Below are positions 1 to 11,033 of a stretch of DNA of 64,000 bases, in pieces. Origin of the DNA: Vavraia culicis subsp. floridensis. Lineage: Eukaryota > Microsporidia > Pleistophoridae. The first letter of the stretch is position 1; every line of letters starts with the position of its first letter. The translations under genes and the position numbers were made by a program. The notes beneath the pieces are model-generated. The model did no database searches. It saw only the letters and a list, made by a program, of their open reading frames with translations, and had not been told where the DNA came from. The stretch lies in assembly GCF_000192795.1 (NCBI RefSeq), contig NW_007360636.1, positions 1-64,000 on the forward strand, read 5' to 3'.

Positions 1-372
1 AGAAATGATGATAAATTCCAACCTGCAAAAGCTGATGCGAACAAATGGAATTTGGTGGAGAGTAAGAATGTGGTGCATCTTAAACTCCACACTCTTCATA
101 TTGGCATGGGTTTAGCACAAAAAGAACTAATCCAACTTATGTTATGTCAATATTTTGAAGCTTTCGCAGGTATTAAGAAACTGGTGATTGCATGTATTCA
201 AGCAGTCCATAACATATTGATGACATATGCCAACAGCATGAATGATGCTGTCAATCTAAACACAATGGATTGTGTCTCTTGCACATTATCAACGCCATTG
301 CTGCAGAAAATTTGTTGGTTCGTAAAGCGATTTAAAACCGCTTGTGTTGAGATAGCTGCTCTGTCATGTTAA
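1..372 (+). CDS. possible 3' end of an unrecognised gene entering from the left edge
   Basis: The frame is open from base 1 to a stop at 370-372, about 123 codons, so it may be the end of a gene that starts left of the window. The product has many Cys, His and Leu residues, no low-complexity bias and no motif I recognise. There is no in-frame ATG in the first 33 codons. It could equally be a chance open stretch or a decayed gene; nothing in the neighbouring sequence helps decide. Confidence 0.2.
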   Translation, partial: RNDDKFQPAKADANKWNLVESKNVVHLKLHTLHIGMGLAQKELIQLMLCQYFEAFAGIKKLVIACIQAVHNILMTYANSMNDAVNLNTMDCVSCTLSTPLLQKICWFVKRFKTACVEIAALSC

Positions 373-1355
373 CAATAATGAAGTGTTTACCAAAAGTAAA
401 AATTGGTATGATGTTGTGATCTATTCGAACATACTACGGACGACATATCTTGCAAGAAAGCGATTTGTGCCGTGTGCTGTGAGATAGTATAGCTGTCATA
501 CACCGATAAAAGCGTGACAAGCATTTTTAGATTTGCTAATTTTATTAATTCACCTTTATTGTTTTAGAAAATTGTTGCTGTTAATCGGGCAACTGATGAG
601 CTGCGTTAATAAATGCATGTAGGCACATTCATGGATCTGTTTTTGACAAACGGGATAGTACAGTTAGTACGATGATAAAAATGAACAGAAAACTTTATTT
701 ATGCGCAGAAGATTTTCAATGGTTAGCTTAGTTTATAGTGTAGGGTAATTTCAATTTTTTAACCTGGAATTTTATGTTTCTGTACCAAAGATAGATGAGA
801 GCAATTCTTTGCTGTTGGGTGGTCATCGTATAAATGAACCATCCTACTACTCAGCTATTCTCTTTGTGCATTCATGCTACCAGATACGCAAAAAAAACGT
901 GTTTTGTTGGATCAATTTGTTCTTTGCTGTGAAAGCTTGAGTTTATGTCTGCATGTCCTTGTTGCCATATTTTTTGATTGCCATGTATAAGGGCATCAAA
1001 CATTTCATTATGGTTTAGTGCTATAGCACATTTTGGTGCTTGTTAACGTTCATATGGGAAAGTGGCATCGTTATGAGATATATAATTGATGTATCTCATT
1101 AAATAAGCACACATTTCCTTGATATAGAACACTGTATGTGTTACTTAAATGTATGGTTTTGTTGTTTATGCGAATAAATTGTTGCTCCATATTTAAATAG
1201 CATGGCTTTTATAGAATCATATTCCTATCCAAAAACATTCTAGAACGCATCTGTATCTTATTTATTTAAACCGCACAAGCATAAATTTATCATTACATTT
1301 TTCACATCTATCATTTATTCACATCAAACTAGCGTTTCCTACGCATGCATACAAT
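373..1355. other. intergenic, no gene seen
   Basis: AT-rich sequence with frequent stops in all frames. No RNA gene, repeat array or convincing short ORF was found. Confidence 0.5.
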
Positions 1356-1775
1356 CTAAGAATCTTCATCCGATGATATCCACGTTAACTCATTGGCCGT
1401 TTCACCACTCACAACCTCTATGTCCCGTAACTTCTTAGAGATAACCTTGCAACACAGCTCAAGCAGTGCAGGATAGTAAAGATAGTTAGCTGCTGTGCAT
1501 ATATCATTCAAAGTCGGGAAATCAAGGCAGTTGATAAAATCGAAAACTGCCTGAGGGAACACTATCTGTGTAGCATCGTAATTCTCCGGTAGATTTATCG
1601 TGTTTATTTCAGAGAATCCCATTATAAACTCTAAAACAGAGGAATGCATGAGAATGTTAATTGGTGAGCATTGATCGGTCATATTTACAATGTCTCTGAA
1701 AAGGATGCAGTCATTTACCATCTTCTCTGGAATGGTGTACAGCCGCTTGTCTGTAGTCATTACATCAAGTTGCAT
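1356..1775 (-). CDS. SKP1: SKP1-like SCF ubiquitin ligase adaptor
   Basis: Encodes about 139 residues. SKP1 bridges the cullin and F-box proteins in SCF E3 ubiquitin ligases, in nucleus and cytosol. The first third fits the BTB/POZ-type start of the family (a short strand, then a segment on blocked or exposed side chains, residues 1-45). The C-terminal half holds the most telling stretch, FDFINCLDFPTLNDICTAAN followed by a YLYYP...LLELCCKVI segment. In SKP1 this is the 'fL..D...LF.LI.AANYLdikgLLdl.Ck.vA' region that binds cullin and F-box. The tail is acidic. The frame stays open 46 codons further upstream, but ATG 1775 is preferred because CCCC lies five bases before it. The protein is slightly shorter than usual SKP1 (about 160) and divergent. 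Confidence 0.6.
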   Translation of the reverse strand: MQLDVMTTDKRLYTIPEKMVNDCILFRDIVNMTDQCSPINILMHSSVLEFIMGFSEINTINLPENYDATQIVFPQAVFDFINCLDFPTLNDICTAANYLYYPALLELCCKVISKKLRDIEVVSGETANELTWISSDEDS

Positions 1776-1779
1776 TGCA

Positions 1780-1783
1780 GGGG
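1780..1783 (-). promoter_or_regulatory. start-proximal C-rich motif of SKP1-like gene
   Basis: CCCC on the minus strand, a few bases before ATG 1775. It decides the start against the longer open frame that reaches 1913. Confidence 0.5.
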
Positions 1784-2557
1784 ATAAAATAGTATTTTTT
1801 ACCGATGAGATCGATGTATAAAAACACGATAGACATGTTATGCACTCAACAAGATGCGCTTGGTTTTGTAAATATGCAAAGTCAGTTTTAAAAACATAAA
1901 TTGTGTAGAACATGTTTTACACCATTCTACTACCACTTCTACTATTGGTATTTTCTTAAAGTACGTTTGTTTATCACCTCACATAACATTAACCGAGTAT
2001 TTCTAATATCAATGTTGTTTATTTGTTATTATGTGCTCGTGTACAAAATATTCTAGCATAATTTAACGAGGATGTTTTGTGAACAATGCATATGGTGTGG
2101 CAGCAGAGAAAGACATTTTGTTCTGTGAGGTGATAAATAGGTGTATTTCTAGAAAAAGTAACAAACATGCGCATGGAACAGCAATCAATGCTTACAAATT
2201 TACACACAATATGTTCCCCATTACAACAGCATGCATTAACACATTCTTTATTTTTCAGAAGTTATTACGATTCTATTATCCTGTGACATGAGCACCAAGT
2301 TCAGATATTATACTTGTATTTTGTTCCGAAACATTCCATGCCATTATTTATAGGATATTGATGCGCGTATACCTCTTCATGAACGGTCATTATCGTATAA
2401 TGCAATGTTAGTTATACAAGATCATTCATTTGAACTGATAACACAACATGTACAATCATTATCGAGTAATTGACGTACGAATAACACGGCTATGCATCGA
2501 CCTACATATCGTGCTTCTATTGCGTGTTACGGGGAGCAAACACATAAAATTTTGTTA

Positions 2558-2564
2558 CCCCTCC
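2558..2564 (+). promoter_or_regulatory. start-proximal C-rich motif with AAAATTTT box
   Basis: CCCCTCC ends three bases before ATG 2568. AAAATTTT sits just upstream at 2546-2553. This matches the combined AAATTT plus CCC layout described for microsporidian starts. Confidence 0.55.
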
Positions 2565-2567
2565 AAA

Positions 2568-4628
2568 ATGGTATTTGCTATACAAAGTATCCATCGGTAT
2601 CATAGCACTCAAAACAAGGGCTTTACGTGTTATTTTGATGTAACAGTAAAAAATGATGACCAATACTTGACTTATAAACTATCACCAAGTATATACGGTA
2701 AGGTAGTTATGGGCAAATACCGTATTGGTGACAAGGTAACCATGAGGGACGGTGATGAAGGTGTTTTAATAGAGGATGAGTGCAATGAAATTGATAAGGG
2801 TGCTGTTGCCGAGCGATATTTGGTACGAGCGGAAAAAAATGGTCAAGAAAAGAATGATATGGCCGAACAAATGAACTATTTGCCATTTCTTAGCGACACA
2901 CCACTGTTCTTTAAAACGATACCACAACGACTGGAAGCCATTTATAAAAACGGCACCCTCTACCTTAACGGTAAGATTAAGTATGAAATGTTAAAAAATG
3001 AACAGAGAAAAAAGAAAACAAGTTTTGAACCAGGAAAATACAATCCAGGCATTACTTCTAGTCCAACCCGAGGAGTAGAGACTTCGTCTCAGTCAGTTTA
3101 TCCATTCTTTGTAGCCAAAATAATTTTTAAGAGTAGAATACTTGCATACAAACACACTTCATTCCCTTTTTACCAGATACTTGTGGTCCTTGATCTTATC
3201 GAGGACAAATTAGTTACGGTAGTTTTGTGGAACAGGTCTGTCTATAAGTACTGCAATTTACAACGTAATGATACGGTAGTAATACCAAGATGTAGAAAGA
3301 AGAACAGATACTACAACAACGGTGTTATAGTTTACAACAGTTATAGTGATGTTTGGATGTTTGATTGTGAAGAATTTAGTGTAAATGGAAGAGATGAGGT
3401 TTACATATGTGATATCGAAGGAGTTAATGACGAAGACAGTGCGGATGGTAGCGATAAAGGAAGCAGAAAACGAACGGATAAAGAAAAGCCAATAGCTAAG
3501 GAAGTAAGTGATGCAAAAACAGTCACAGAAGTAAATGATAAAGGTGCGAACGTCTCGCTTAATGAAGATAATCATGCTGAGGAAAAAAAGAAATCTCTGG
3601 GTAAAAAACATTCCTTGGAGAAAGCCTCAAAAAGAATTAAAACAGAAGAAAAATCAGCGCCACCACTCGACGCATTTGTAAAAGTACAACTTTCGCTCAG
3701 CCCTTTCGATACACCCACCATGTCATTTCCTTTCTTACACCCTATAGAAGGGAGAATAAATTACATCTCAATTCTTCTACGTAAGAGAAAATCAGAAGGA
3801 ACGTATTTCCTGATCAATGACAAGATAGAGGAATTTTACCTCATGAGAATAGGAGAAGCAATCATTTACATGTTTAACACCAGTGAAGAGGTGTTTTACG
3901 AATTGGATGCGCGTGATTACGTTATTTTAGAGAATATGAGGATAATTGATACTAATGTATATGTTAGCACCGTATTTACCACGATCACCAAGAAGAAACA
4001 CGTGGTAGGTGATGGTAATTCTGGTGCCAATACTGTCAGTGGTGGTCCGAGCACCTATAAAAGGAACTTGAAGGCTGTGGAGATAAAGAAAAAAGTTGAG
4101 GGCGCATTTATATCAGGTGCCATAGGTTACCACAACTTGGAGGTGAGGAGCACAGAAGAAATAAAGATAAATGGATGTTTGCTGAACATGGAGATTGTGC
4201 CATTCATCAATATAGTGGAGGTGGAACTACAAAAAATTAAAGAGCTGTGCGATTCGTTGGTGATCAACGAAATGAAAAGAATTAAAACACGGGGATATTA
4301 CTTGGGAATGGATGAGGGTATTACGGTGGGATACTATGAAATAAACGATGTTCACGGCAACGCATCAAATGATGTGCAAGGCGCTGAAATAGACATAAAT
4401 GGAAATAATGATGAGAAACTGAGCAGAGAACAAAAAGGTAAGTATGTTCTGATAGGAAATAATGAAAGTATTGGTGATATGATGATAGAAATGGACATCT
4501 TTGATAATTTGCTGGTAAATGAGAAGAATGATTACAAGTTGGAAAGAAAGAAAATTTATGATATTAGTGCCGTGTTACTACGTGTGGATGAAAATAACGT
4601 GTTGAAAATCATAAGTAGAATTGAATGA
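2568..4628 (+). CDS. large OB-fold protein, RPA/RADX-like
   Basis: 686 residues. Residues about 180-270 have the pattern of an OB-fold nucleic-acid-binding domain: QILVVLDL, then a loop, LVTVVLWN, then NDTVVIPRCRKK and a final strand ending DVWMF. This resembles the single-strand-binding folds of RPA70 and RADX. Residues 20-70 (YFDVTVK...YRIGDKVTM) may be a first OB-fold. A Lys/Glu-rich spacer (about 275-390) separates these from a C-terminal half (395-686) that I cannot assign. I infer a role in ssDNA binding at replication or repair; RNA binding or telomere binding is possible. The start at 2568 rests on the CCCCTCC motif; an in-frame ATG at 2448 would add 40 residues of atypical sequence. 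Confidence 0.5.
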   Translation: MVFAIQSIHRYHSTQNKGFTCYFDVTVKNDDQYLTYKLSPSIYGKVVMGKYRIGDKVTMRDGDEGVLIEDECNEIDKGAVAERYLVRAEKNGQEKNDMAEQMNYLPFLSDTPLFFKTIPQRLEAIYKNGTLYLNGKIKYEMLKNEQRKKKTSFEPGKYNPGITSSPTRGVETSSQSVYPFFVAKIIFKSRILAYKHTSFPFYQILVVLDLIEDKLVTVVLWNRSVYKYCNLQRNDTVVIPRCRKKNRYYNNGVIVYNSYSDVWMFDCEEFSVNGRDEVYICDIEGVNDEDSADGSDKGSRKRTDKEKPIAKEVSDAKTVTEVNDKGANVSLNEDNHAEEKKKSLGKKHSLEKASKRIKTEEKSAPPLDAFVKVQLSLSPFDTPTMSFPFLHPIEGRINYISILLRKRKSEGTYFLINDKIEEFYLMRIGEAIIYMFNTSEEVFYELDARDYVILENMRIIDTNVYVSTVFTTITKKKHVVGDGNSGANTVSGGPSTYKRNLKAVEIKKKVEGAFISGAIGYHNLEVRSTEEIKINGCLLNMEIVPFINIVEVELQKIKELCDSLVINEMKRIKTRGYYLGMDEGITVGYYEINDVHGNASNDVQGAEIDINGNNDEKLSREQKGKYVLIGNNESIGDMMIEMDIFDNLLVNEKNDYKLERKKIYDISAVLLRVDENNVLKIISRIE

Positions 4629-5164
4629 TATAAGAGTTAGGGATTGATTGTAAGATGTTTAAGTTACGAGCATTTAAATACGCCATGAGAATACAGCGAT
4701 TTATATGAATTAAGGAAGTTCAGATGCTTTTTTGAGTTTCTGGTTAATCAAGGGATTTTAATTGAAATCATCACTTCTTTGTATCTACGATGAATACGGT
4801 GTCCTATACGTAACAAGTGATGATTAAAACCGCACAACATGGGGAGCACAGCACGATCTACGGCAAAAAATGTAAAAGAGTGGAGCAATCACATTTTGAG
4901 AATAATGCGCACACCTTTTGTTGCACTCAAATATCGCAGTTAGTGTCATCTTGCCGTTAATCACAGGCATTAAAACAAACATTTAGCTGTACGGGAATGT
5001 TTTGATGTTGCTTTGCTGATATGAATGTAAAAATGAATGCTCCTCATGTCAACATTGAATAAAGTACCGTTGTTAAACAACGAAAAGCATGCTTTATGTG
5101 AACAATCAAGTTTATTTGGACGTTTCTGCACCAACAAACTGTTTAATGACCTGTTTATAGGTCT
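4629..5164. other. convergent intergenic region
   Basis: Lies between the ends of the OB-fold and UTP6-like genes. No gene, repeat or RNA was recognised. Confidence 0.5.
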
Positions 5165-5809
5165 CTATTCCAATTCTTTCCTCAATGCCTCAATTATCTC
5201 TTTGCTACTCGTTGTTTGATACGTGCTGTGACATGCCTGCTCACATTCCATCATCATTTTGGTGATGCTCTTATCAGTGCTCAATCGCATGGCATCCACG
5301 AACAGTTTTCTGCCCGTATTCACATCACCTATTTTATAAAATGTGTTCGCCATCAATAATGTTAAATACTGCGTTCTATTCCTCTTAAGATAGGTAAGAC
5401 AAAACGTTTTTAAAGTGTTTAGAGAGTATTTATCAACGTACCGTGCCCTGTTAACATCGAAACTGCGGTTGTTTTTCTTATCTCCCTCATCATCACAAAC
5501 TATTCGTTCACCAATCAAATGCTTAACAAACATCGTAAACACAGCCTCATCTCTAAACTTACAGATCACCCGTTTGTACAAAACATCTAAAAATGTGTTG
5601 TAGCTGTCCTTATGCTTCAGATACATATCAAGCTTGCTTTCATATTCAAGAAATCTCAACGCATTATCCTTCGTAAATGGACGATGTAGCATGAGCTTGC
5701 GCCTCTCCATGATCTTGGAGACTTGTTGTTTGGTGAGTTTGTGGGTGTCGAGAAGATGCTTAAGGGCTGGTAGTGTTGATTCTAAGGTGTTTTGAATTTG
5801 ATCGGACAT
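5165..5809 (-). CDS. UTP6: UTP6-like U3 snoRNP (SSU processome) protein
   Basis: 214 residues. UTP6 is a nucleolar HAT-repeat protein of the SSU processome needed for 18S rRNA maturation. The N-terminus shows the family signature: an LE..LP.LKHL segment, then LTKQQVSKIMERRKLMLHRP, then NALRFLEYESKLD, the first HAT motif. Helical pairs with aromatic spacing follow (TFLDVLYKRVICKF, TFCLTYLKRN, LLMANTFYKIGD). The protein is about half the length of yeast UTP6, so it seems cut down to the N-terminal HAT region. The start is supported by CCCCCTC ending four bases before the ATG. Confidence 0.7.
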   Translation of the reverse strand: MSDQIQNTLESTLPALKHLLDTHKLTKQQVSKIMERRKLMLHRPFTKDNALRFLEYESKLDMYLKHKDSYNTFLDVLYKRVICKFRDEAVFTMFVKHLIGERIVCDDEGDKKNNRSFDVNRARYVDKYSLNTLKTFCLTYLKRNRTQYLTLLMANTFYKIGDVNTGRKLFVDAMRLSTDKSITKMMMECEQACHSTYQTTSSKEIIEALRKELE

Positions 5810-5813
5810 TTTT

Positions 5814-5820
5814 GAGGGGG
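5814..5820 (-). promoter_or_regulatory. start-proximal C-rich motif of UTP6-like gene
   Basis: CCCCCTC on the minus strand, immediately before ATG 5809, separated by four A residues. Confidence 0.55.
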
Positions 5821-6333
5821 TGGCTAATGGATGGAAATATGGGCAGATGGTTTAGTGAGGTAAGTGAGCAAATTTAGTAAATAGTAGATTTTGCCGTAGC
5901 ATAGGGAGATAAATAAACTATTTTAGTAAGTAAATTCTGTAATTTGATACTTCTATAATAAATGAGGACATATAATTCCGATGAACATATTTGTCAAAAA
6001 AATAATATTTTGTACCATAATGGTTTATTTTGCGTTTTATTCTGAATCAAAGTAGCTCTCATTTTTTATTAACGTGTTTATTTATCTCTTTATGTAGCAG
6101 CAACACTTAAACGATGTTTTTCTGGTCCGCTTGAGCTGGCATTGATTTACACGATTTTTGATCTATGGAGGGATCGAATGTTCTAGTCGATGACTCTTTT
6201 TGATCAAATTGTCAGCCCGAGTGTCAGCAACGTTGTTACACTGAAGGTCATTAATTTATCACTCACATGCCATATCATTACGAAGCATTTTTGTTGTATA
6301 TACTGGAATATTTGTACATGATGAGCAACCAAC

Positions 6334-6630
6334 ATGGAAAATGTTCTTAATTCCTATGACATGCTATTCTTTGTTGCTGTAATTTATTTCGTAAACATCC
6401 GCATAAAAATTATGAAATGTACGTTGACAAAAGATATAATCTGCAAAATACTCCACAAACAGGTGTTATTACAGAAATTGTTTAAATTGCGCTTATCATC
6501 GTTCAAACAGGTGTTCAGAACAAGCATAGAAAAGTGTTTGAATGCAACGAAATATGTTAGACTTGCGAAGGTGATCACAAAATATATTGATGGGATGGAT
6601 GATTGTACAGTGGTGAGTAAAATACTTTAG
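6334..6630 (+). CDS. doubtful small ORF with hydrophobic N-terminus
   Basis: 98 codons from an ATG. Residues 9-21 are hydrophobic (DMLFFVAVIYFVN), like a short signal anchor, followed by a Lys-rich helical body. Neither the C-rich motif nor a clear TATA-like box precedes the ATG, and two ORFs of similar length overlap it on the other strand. It may be chance. Confidence 0.2.
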   Translation: MENVLNSYDMLFFVAVIYFVNIRIKIMKCTLTKDIICKILHKQVLLQKLFKLRLSSFKQVFRTSIEKCLNATKYVRLAKVITKYIDGMDDCTVVSKIL

Positions 6631-7633
6631 TTCCATGGTATCTACGAGTTCATACAGAAGATTTGCTTGCTCAAGAATCAATATGTTTTAAACAATGTAT
6701 TTCACCTGATCGTCCTATATAATAGATAACTCTACATTTTGATGTTGTAGTTATCTTTTTTTATGTTTCTTGATGCAGTTCTTCTCGTACTTTCTTTATA
6801 CAGAATGAAATATGACACAATTGTTGTTGTTGAGCAACAATTTCCTCTTTCAACATTAGATAAATCTGCCGTACAGCACCACGATGAATATTGTACTTAA
6901 GGAGGTACTTTGTTTTGTATTGACATGAGTGTATGGTAGCTTTAACTATATACCTCTATGCTGAGTTGATAGTCATGTGTAATTAAACATTATATTGTAT
7001 TTAGGAAGTTACAGCCCATTTTAAAATTTTTTTAGTTACATTCCTATCGGCTTATTCATCCTGTACAAAATATAATAATCTAAAGCTTTGAACTCACTAA
7101 TCAACTTAGTCATGGTAACAGTTGATAACATTTGCATCAACATCTTTAACGATACAAATATGGTAACAGTCAAAAAGTTCCTCAGTAATATAAGTGTGAT
7201 AAATGTAATAAAAATAAAATTAATAACTAGCCAATATCTCAAAGGGTCTGATACAATAAGTTACAGCAACACTATGCTATTAGCACATACTATAGCTAAT
7301 TGCTTTACTTAGCTATTCCAAAGTATGTTATCTTTATTTAAACTAAATTTATATTTTAGGTTGCAGTCTGCTTCGTATGTGCAGAAGATTAGATATGGAA
7401 ACTTGGTGGAAATAAGAATCGAGATATTTATTAAGAAGAAATGACAGCTGTCATCAACTAAATGACAAGAGGTGTAGTTATAAAAATAAGGATTTTTATA
7501 TGTTTGTTGATGAAAATAAAACGGTGATATCGACAAATAATAAAATATTAACGTTTTCTTTTTGCGTACATCTTCCATTTTGAATAGAGATGTTCCTTTT
7601 TTTGTGCGTATCCTTCCTTTTAAAATATTTGCC

Positions 7634-9694
7634 ATGACAGCAAATCAATACATCACTGGTATATTTAGTTCTCTGATTGTACCTTTCATGTTTGAAATGT
7701 ACTTCTCAGTGCTTAGCTTGCATTATATATCATACCTGAATGCTTCACAGAATCCGGTTTCGGATTTGCTTGGAGTGTACCAGACAATGAATTATTATAA
7801 GCAGCGCGTTGAAGACCATGCGAAGATGGTTATAGCAAAAGATAGTGATGCTATTCGTCCTGATGATGAAAGGGAGATGCCTTGCCGAAAAAATACCTGT
7901 ACTAATGTTTTAGGAGAGGATAACAGGGAAGTGAACAGATCTGCTCATAAAGTAGGATACACAGGTCAAGAAACATGTCTTGAAAGAACATGTAAGGATC
8001 AACAGCCATCCACCTCTTCTTATGTCGACCATAAATCAGAGTTGTTTCGTGAAGAAGAGCATTCTCCCGAGTCGAAGATATCTCTCGGCAAAAATCTCAG
8101 TAAAAAGACCGATATTCCAACAATCGCCGGAAATGCCTGCAAATATCTGCAAGGGCGCAAAACACATTTTCGAAAGAAGCCGTATGAAGGGTGTAATGAA
8201 ACTTCGGGCGAAAAAATAGAAGAGAACAATCATAATATATCTGATATGATGTATAATATGAACGATAGCTGCGAATCAAGAAGAATGACCGGTTTAAGAT
8301 TTAGAAATTGGTCATCGAAATTGGCACTACCGATGCGCATATATTACAGCATTTTAAATACGATGTGGCATGTTTCTTATGGGAAGTACATAGATGATAC
8401 ATCAAGCAAATCGAGCTTTCACTTACAATACGATAACATGCTGTGTTTTTTGAATACTTCCATATCTCATTCTCCAAACGAACACCTGCTTGCCAAACAT
8501 GTTCTTGATTCAATCAAAATATTATGCCAAAAACACAATAGCTATTACAAATCAAAACACAATGATGATTGTTATGGTGTTGAACATCAAACAACACATG
8601 ATCCCACCATCACGACACGATGGCATGGTTCATGTTCTGCAATGAGTCACCCAGACATAATAAATACTAGGAACATTAATCAAGAACATGTTGTTTCGTA
8701 TCTAAATATCTGTCAGGCACTTAAAAAAACGCAAAGTGATGATATGATGTTCTATTTGACCAAATTACAGGATGATGCTGAACTGATCAAGGATATTACA
8801 AACTTATGCTACACCAAAGTGATGCCTTTGCTAATCCAAAACGTTAACGTGTTCTTTAGAATTATTGGAATCAATTCATCGACTTTCAGAACGCTCAACA
8901 GATTGGATATAAAAACCATCATCTACAACCAGCTATCAATTTTTTTTTGTTCAAATTTAAGTGTGAAACTGCTACTATTTCCTGAGCTACTTTCCCTGAG
9001 ACAGTACTTCTACGACATTACTGCCGGTAAACGCTACGATAATACACACAAGTTGTACATAGGTTATTATGTAATGCGTAAATTCGAACTACTCGTCCAA
9101 TTATTTATGAACATTATTGGACGAAAGGGTCTGGATCGAAAAGATTTGCGTGACCACGATATTTTGTTTTACCAACTGTACACTCGTGAGTTTTTCTTGG
9201 TTTATGTTTTCCATAACGTTTTATCGATGAGCTATTCCGACATCATACGATATGTAAGTCTGTGCCGGTTGCAATTTCTACTTTTCTTCAAATTTACTGA
9301 TCATGGTAACTACGAGAATGAGGGTAACTTTATTGAATTTCTTCCCTTGAACTTTCTCGATGTCTCTCCTGTTTTCAATATAAAATCATTCATTCAATGC
9401 GAAGGGAATATTTTGGATTCGACCATCACCACTGAAGTAAGACAAATACCCAACCAGGTGGTTTCTAAATATTTTATTGATCAGACCACTGTTCCTCGAG
9501 AGCTGCTTAGGCGATTCTTAGAGAGTGTTAGAGTAATTATGCCCTCTTTTGAATGCTGTGATGTTTTTTTCAACATGGTTTGGAACGATGCAAACGACGT
9601 GAATTTTAACTGGCACAGCCATGCTACCATTTCTAATTGGGTAACACGGGTCCGACTTTTGCCGATACACTCGTATTTAAGCAGTCGTTCATGA
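7634..9694 (+). CDS. large orphan protein with hydrophobic N-terminus
   Basis: 686 residues from the first ATG of the frame; the frame is open further upstream but only with non-ATG codons. Residues about 5-36 are hydrophobic and could form a signal anchor (YITGIFSSLIVPFMFEMYF). Residues 50-230 are polar and low in structure. The C-terminal half (about 380-686) is rich in Leu, Phe and Tyr and looks folded and helical (for example NLCYTKVMPLLIQNVNVFFR and FELLVQLFMNIIGRKG). I recognise no family. There is no CCC motif; the sequence before the ATG reads TTTTAAAATATTTGCC. Probably a lineage-specific protein, with location unknown. Confidence 0.6.
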   Translation: MTANQYITGIFSSLIVPFMFEMYFSVLSLHYISYLNASQNPVSDLLGVYQTMNYYKQRVEDHAKMVIAKDSDAIRPDDEREMPCRKNTCTNVLGEDNREVNRSAHKVGYTGQETCLERTCKDQQPSTSSYVDHKSELFREEEHSPESKISLGKNLSKKTDIPTIAGNACKYLQGRKTHFRKKPYEGCNETSGEKIEENNHNISDMMYNMNDSCESRRMTGLRFRNWSSKLALPMRIYYSILNTMWHVSYGKYIDDTSSKSSFHLQYDNMLCFLNTSISHSPNEHLLAKHVLDSIKILCQKHNSYYKSKHNDDCYGVEHQTTHDPTITTRWHGSCSAMSHPDIINTRNINQEHVVSYLNICQALKKTQSDDMMFYLTKLQDDAELIKDITNLCYTKVMPLLIQNVNVFFRIIGINSSTFRTLNRLDIKTIIYNQLSIFFCSNLSVKLLLFPELLSLRQYFYDITAGKRYDNTHKLYIGYYVMRKFELLVQLFMNIIGRKGLDRKDLRDHDILFYQLYTREFFLVYVFHNVLSMSYSDIIRYVSLCRLQFLLFFKFTDHGNYENEGNFIEFLPLNFLDVSPVFNIKSFIQCEGNILDSTITTEVRQIPNQVVSKYFIDQTTVPRELLRRFLESVRVIMPSFECCDVFFNMVWNDANDVNFNWHSHATISNWVTRVRLLPIHSYLSSRS

Positions 9695-11033
9695 TATCAA
9701 TAAAAAAGTAATAAGTTCATCTATGAGTTTTAGAACAGTTCCTGGACTGATAATGTGTCTAATCAGTATTACTACGCTTGCAGCCCTTTAACACACTTTT
9801 TAGTGTCTGGTTACAGACTGTACCTAGTACCGTATATGAATGCAAAAGCCTTTATTCATGTGCTGGTAACTGTTAAATATTATCTACTCATGTCAAATTT
9901 GATAAAACTTCTTTTTGTGTGCAACTGCACCGATAGTAAGATCATCCTTAGTTTTTGTACCAATACGTTTTACTAAAGGTTTGAATTAACAGACGAGCCT
10001 TGGGTGTATATTATCTTTAAATTAAATGAATTCGATTGTTAAACATAGTGCTGTTTTTTCTGCCAACAGTCCAACTGCTACAGCTTAATATTTTGAGGCT
10101 ATACGCCATAAAATGTTTGGTATTGCTCTTTCTATACTATATCGATAAATATACGTTTATTACACATGTAGTTACGGCACTTTAACGATATAAAACAATT
10201 TTATACCGAATTATTAAAAAAATTGTGCTATATGAATTTTACAACGGTAGAGTTCCTTTGTTTATGTGATTCATAAACTCTATAGAAAAGAACTATGCTC
10301 TCTCTTAGCAGCTAAAAAGGGAATTTATAAGCTTATTAGTAATTTTATATGTACACTAGCTGTGCTATTTTTGTTTATGAAACGGAATTACACCTAGTTA
10401 TTCATAAAAACAATATCCTGTTTTCGGTGTTACCGCTTTGCTTTGTTTGTAGCCATTTTCGTTTCTTACCTTTCTGAATAACAGTAAAAAATCTGTTTTT
10501 GAGTGATGCCATACTTAATATTGTTTGTAAATGAAAGCTGTGATTGTCTCGGAAAAAAGTTCTCAACTTTTTCTTTCGTGTAAAAATACCAAGCAAAATT
10601 TTTTTCAGAACTGACCGATCAGCTTCCAAGTTGTCTTTTATTATGTCGATGATGATAAATAAGATGTATATCACCTTTTTGTTGTTTTCAAACTCTTATC
10701 TGCATACATGAGTGAGTATGGCTGTTATGTATCGTTATTCTGAACGCAACAATGAATAAATGTGACTCTAGTAAATACAATTATTCATCCAGGTTTCTGT
10801 GCTTTTCTCATAATTTGTTTGGCCGCTCATGATGTCAAAGTTGGAGGCGTAAATAGGTTTCTTCATAACGATCTTGATCTGATTTGTACATTACGCTATC
10901 ACCAAATACATAAATATTTGCAAAACATCAGAGAACGATAAGATTGCAAGTGTTTCAACACTTATTCGGGATATAAATCATTGGTGAGGATTAGTATCAA
11001 AAAAATATAAATGTTGGGACGGATTGCTTGTTA
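9695..11033. other. intergenic, no gene seen
   Basis: About 1.3 kb of AT-rich sequence. The open frame 10402-10674 (-) has no ATG near its start. The region ends with the TATA-like box of the next gene. Confidence 0.45.
11006..11012 (+). promoter_or_regulatory. TATA-like box of small secreted protein gene
   Basis: TATAAAT, 22-28 bases before ATG 11034. There is no CCC motif at this start. Confidence 0.45.

Larger units (their letters stand above)
1776..2567. other. divergent intergenic region between SKP1-like and OB-fold genes
   Basis: Contains the start-proximal motifs of both genes. The open frame 2448-2567 in front of the OB-fold gene is treated as untranslated. No other gene is supported. 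Confidence 0.4.
5810..7633. other. long AT-rich intergenic region
   Basis: About 1.8 kb. Apart from a weak 98-codon ORF at 6334 listed separately, it holds no supported gene. The sequence is strongly AT-rich with no tandem array. Confidence 0.4.

Noticed and set aside
7309..7635. 108-codon minus-strand ATG frame that overlaps the start of the gene at 7634
   Set aside because: Its ATG overlaps the ATG of a much longer gene and it has no supporting features.
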